Source: Citricoccus zhacaiensis (GTDB lineage: Bacteria; Actinomycetota; Actinomycetes; Actinomycetales; Micrococcaceae). Taken from it: a stretch of DNA of 64,000 bases. The DNA is taken from the NCBI RefSeq assembly GCF_014645315.1, contig NZ_BMLQ01000003.1, positions 247,804 through 311,803 on the forward strand, read 5' to 3'. The notes beneath the pieces were generated by a model. That model searched no databases. It saw only the letters and a program-made list of their open reading frames with translations, and was not told the DNA's origin. Numbering within the stretch: the first letter of the stretch is position 1; each line of letters begins with the position of its first letter. The position numbers and the translations under genes were made by a program. Positions 62,109-64,000 of the stretch are shown here, in pieces.

Positions 62109-62909
62109 TCAGTGGTGTCGGCCTCCGGACAGATGTGGGTTGGCATAGCGGTACTGGGCAGCGATGCGATCAGCGGCCTCCTGGAGCACCGGGACGATCG
62201 TGTCGCGCATGGCGTTTTCACTTTCACGCACCGTGGTCGAGGACACCGAGATACCTCCGATGGCGACACCGTCGTGGATGATCGCGACGGCGGCCGCAAT
62301 CATTCCGGGGTTCAACTCTTCTTGGGAGATGTCATAACCCTGTTCCCGAATGGACGCCAGCCGTTCACGCATCGCTGCGGCCGTTGTGATCGTGTGCGGC
62401 GTATGGACGTCGAAGGGACTGGAGGACAGGAATTCCTCGAGCGCCTCAGTCGAGAGGTGGGCCAATAGCACTTTGCCCGTTGCGGTGGCATGCGCGGGGA
62501 GCCGGGTCCCCACCCGAACGGAATGGGGCAGGGGCCGACGGTCCTCCAAGCGGGCCACATGCAGGACTTCCCCGCGGTCTAAGGTGCCCACACTGCAGGT
62601 CTCGCCCGTCCGCTCGACTACGTCGGACATGAAAGGGTAGGAGACCTCAGGCAGGGAAGCGGCGCCAAAGTATCCGACGCTGAGTTCCAGGATTCGAGGC
62701 GTGAGATTCCACAGTCCGTTCGCGGACTCCGCGTATCCCAGATGAGCGAAGGTCAGCAGGATTCGGCGCACGACTGGGCGAGAGAATCCCACCGTCTTGG
62801 CGATGGCCGCGACACTCAAAGCAGAATTTCGACCGTCGAAGGCTCTGAGCACTTCCACCCCGCGTTCGATGCTCTGGATTCGATCGCGGGAGTGAGAGTC
62901 GTCTTCCAT
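62109..62909 (-). CDS. IclR-family transcriptional regulator
   Basis: A 266-residue IclR protein. HTH: LSVAAIAKTVGFSRPVVRRILLTFAHLGY, linker WNLTPRILELSVGYFGAASLPEVSYPFM, effector domain ETCSVGTLDRGEVLHVARLEDRR, HATATGKVLLAHL, GVAIGGISVSSTT. This is the PcaR/PobR-like branch (LTPRVLxLG). GGGAGGGGCACCACC precedes the ATG. TGTACGC elements before its own gene, before the FAD gene and before the binding-protein gene suggest control of the 55-64 kb cluster. Confidence 0.88.
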   Translation of the reverse strand: MEDDSHSRDRIQSIERGVEVLRAFDGRNSALSVAAIAKTVGFSRPVVRRILLTFAHLGYAESANGLWNLTPRILELSVGYFGAASLPEVSYPFMSDVVERTGETCSVGTLDRGEVLHVARLEDRRPLPHSVRVGTRLPAHATATGKVLLAHLSTEALEEFLSSSPFDVHTPHTITTAAAMRERLASIREQGYDISQEELNPGMIAAAVAIIHDGVAIGGISVSSTTVRESENAMRDTIVPVLQEAADRIAAQYRYANPHLSGGRHH

Positions 62910-62977
62910 GGTGGTGCCCCTCCCAGGCGTGTTGCTCGTGGAGTCACAGGACCGCCCTGGCTGCCACTTATGTCGAT

Positions 62978-62984
62978 TGTACGC
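62978..62984. promoter_or_regulatory. TGTACGC element before IclR
   Basis: TGTACGCTCTGTG starts here, one base different from the element at 57806. About 69 bp upstream of the IclR start. Confidence 0.5.
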
Positions 62985-63120
62985 TCTGTGGTCATGCCAG
63001 TCGGAGCGTGGCTCCCCTGATTTGTTGCTCCAACAGGAATTGGTGGCCGTGGATCGTCGCCAGCTCAAACCTGATCGTGTCGATGCGGCAAAGCGATCCA
63101 CAGGAAGGTCCGCCGCTAAA

Positions 63121-63127
63121 TGTACGC
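63121..63127. promoter_or_regulatory. TGTACGC element before binding protein
   Basis: TGTACGC, 109 bp before the start of the truncated binding-protein gene; TGTACAG 24 bp further on may be a second half. Confidence 0.5.
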
Positions 63128-63176
63128 ATAGCGTCCTCATAATCCGAAGAATGTACAGAAATGTCTGGACACTTAC

Positions 63177-63192
63177 TGTGAGATATGTCACG
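63177..63192. promoter_or_regulatory. CRP/GlxR-like site
   Basis: TGTGA-N6-TCACG, 9 of 10 matches, 44 bp before the binding-protein start. Confidence 0.5.
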
Positions 63193-63235
63193 ATTTGGGC
63201 AGTTCGTGATGATCTGAAGCGTTGGAGGCTTAGCC

Positions 63236-64000
63236 ATGAAGAACAGGAACACGCGTCGAGGACTAGTCGGTTCCGCAACCCTGTTGGCGGCATCACTGGT
63301 GCTGGCGGGATGCGGAGGGGGCTCGGCCACGGAAGCGGGCGGCGCTGAGGCCGAGGGTGGAGTTCAAGCGGTGACGGCCGGGACCATCCCCGTTACAGAC
63401 TCGGGTCCGATCTTCCTCTCGAAGGAACAGGGTATCTGGGAGGATCACGATCTGGACCTCACGATCGAAACAGCGAACTCCTCGCCGACCATCATCTCCG
63501 CCATCATGTCCGGCGACTACCAGATCGGCTACGGCGGCGTGACGTCCGTCTTCCAGGCGGTGGAGAATGGCATTGATCTTCAGATCATCGCCCCCGCCAG
63601 CGCTACGGCGGACGATCCGGACAACGGCATCAACGACATCCTCGTCCTGCCGGACAGCGAGTTCCAGACCGCGGCCGACCTGGAGGGCCATAAAGTGGCG
63701 GTCAACGCCCTCGGTGGCTACGTCCAGCTCCTAGCCATGATCGCCATCAAGGAAGAGGGCGGCAACCCGGACAATGTTGAGTGGGTTGAACTGCCTGTCC
63801 CGGATCAGCCAGCGGCACTGGAGAACGGCAACATCGACGCGTTCGTGGCCGGTGAGCCGTTTGGCACCTTGGGGCGCAAGGACGGGCTCAGGACTCTGGC
63901 CAATCCGCATGCATTACTGAGCGACGGCGCCGTGGTGGCCGGCGTCTGGTTCGCAAGCCGCGCGGAGGTCGAGGCCAATCCCGAGTACTACGGGAAGATC
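63236..64000 (+). CDS. ABC substrate-binding lipoprotein (NitT/TauT type), cut by window end
   Basis: The first 255 codons of a binding-protein gene that runs off the window. The signal peptide ends in the lipobox LVLAGC (Cys about residue 26). The mature part begins VQAVTAGTIPVTDSGPIFLSKEQGIWEDHDLDL, then SGDYQIGYGGVTSVFQAVENGID and LEGHKVAVNALGG, the NMT1/SsuA fold. TTGGAGGCTTAGCC precedes the ATG. It is the natural partner of the two-permease/ATPase operon at 55.2-57.7 kb, which lacks its own binding protein, and shares a TGTACGC promoter element with it. Confidence 0.87.
   Translation, partial: MKNRNTRRGLVGSATLLAASLVLAGCGGGSATEAGGAEAEGGVQAVTAGTIPVTDSGPIFLSKEQGIWEDHDLDLTIETANSSPTIISAIMSGDYQIGYGGVTSVFQAVENGIDLQIIAPASATADDPDNGINDILVLPDSEFQTAADLEGHKVAVNALGGYVQLLAMIAIKEEGGNPDNVEWVELPVPDQPAALENGNIDAFVAGEPFGTLGRKDGLRTLANPHALLSDGAVVAGVWFASRAEVEANPEYYGKI

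Larger units (their letters stand above)
62910..63235. other. Divergent control region, 326 bp
   Basis: Between the IclR gene (minus) and the binding-protein gene (plus). Contains TGTACGC at 62978-62984 and 63121-63127, a related TGTACAG at 63152-63158 and a CRP-like site at 63177-63192. Lower GC than the surroundings. No gene seen. Confidence 0.6.

Overview
The window is GC-rich and tightly packed: genes overlap through ATGA or GTGA junctions, GTG starts are common, and three alcohol dehydrogenases belong to the nicotinoprotein (NDMA-dependent, mycofactocin-associated) family. This points to a free-living actinobacterium, most likely Micrococcales/Micrococcaceae. That placement is inferred from protein style, not from a marker gene. 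No rRNA, tRNA, CRISPR array, transposase or integrase was seen. Almost everything is catabolism, uptake or local regulation, so this is a catabolic island.

Region 1 (1-14.9 kb) is a complete creatinine route. Two IclR regulators are followed by creatinase, creatininase, a BCCT transporter and a GntR/FCD regulator (all minus strand). A plus-strand operon glyA-soxB-soxD-soxA-soxG-sdaA follows. Together these predict creatinine to creatine to sarcosine to glycine plus methylene-tetrahydrofolate, then serine, then pyruvate. Creatinase and BCCT share a three-part GTTGC/GCAAC operator with identical spacing.

Region 2 (14.9-25.2 kb) holds a MarR regulator facing an acyl-CoA ligase/acyl-CoA dehydrogenase pair, a LigM-type tetrahydrofolate-dependent O-demethylase with its probable IclR regulator, a second IclR, another MarR and three short-chain dehydrogenases.

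Region 3 (25.2-47 kb) is the least familiar part. A minus-strand operon encodes a two-subunit CoA-transferase, an amidohydrolase and an SDR. Facing it is a long plus-strand series: NDMA alcohol dehydrogenase, aldehyde dehydrogenase, a second NDMA alcohol dehydrogenase, a UGSC-family redox protein (Cys form), its 374-residue partner, an SDR, a zinc dehydrogenase and an ACMSD-like amidohydrolase. A Dpp/Opp-type ABC importer with two near-duplicate binding proteins follows, then a second UGSC/partner pair flanked by two small proteins that resemble diverged NifU-type CxxC domains. 

Region 4 (47-64 kb) contains a NitT/TauT-type ABC importer with an IclR gene inside its operon; a MaoC-SDR-ligase-acyl-CoA dehydrogenase operon paralogous to the region 2 pair; a second NitT/TauT-type importer; an FAD oxidoreductase; a third NDMA alcohol dehydrogenase with an aldehyde dehydrogenase; an IclR regulator; and a binding-protein gene cut by the window end.

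The regulatory layer is rich. A TTCC-N7-GGAA palindrome recurs in six promoter regions across 21.7-50.9 kb. CRP/GlxR-like TGTGA-N6-TCACA sites sit before most operons. A TTTCAGG/CCTGA palindrome links the two ligase/dehydrogenase operons. A TGTACGC element marks the last cluster. The picture is of several substrate-induced pathways under common catabolite control. Substrates other than creatinine are not determinable from sequence alone.
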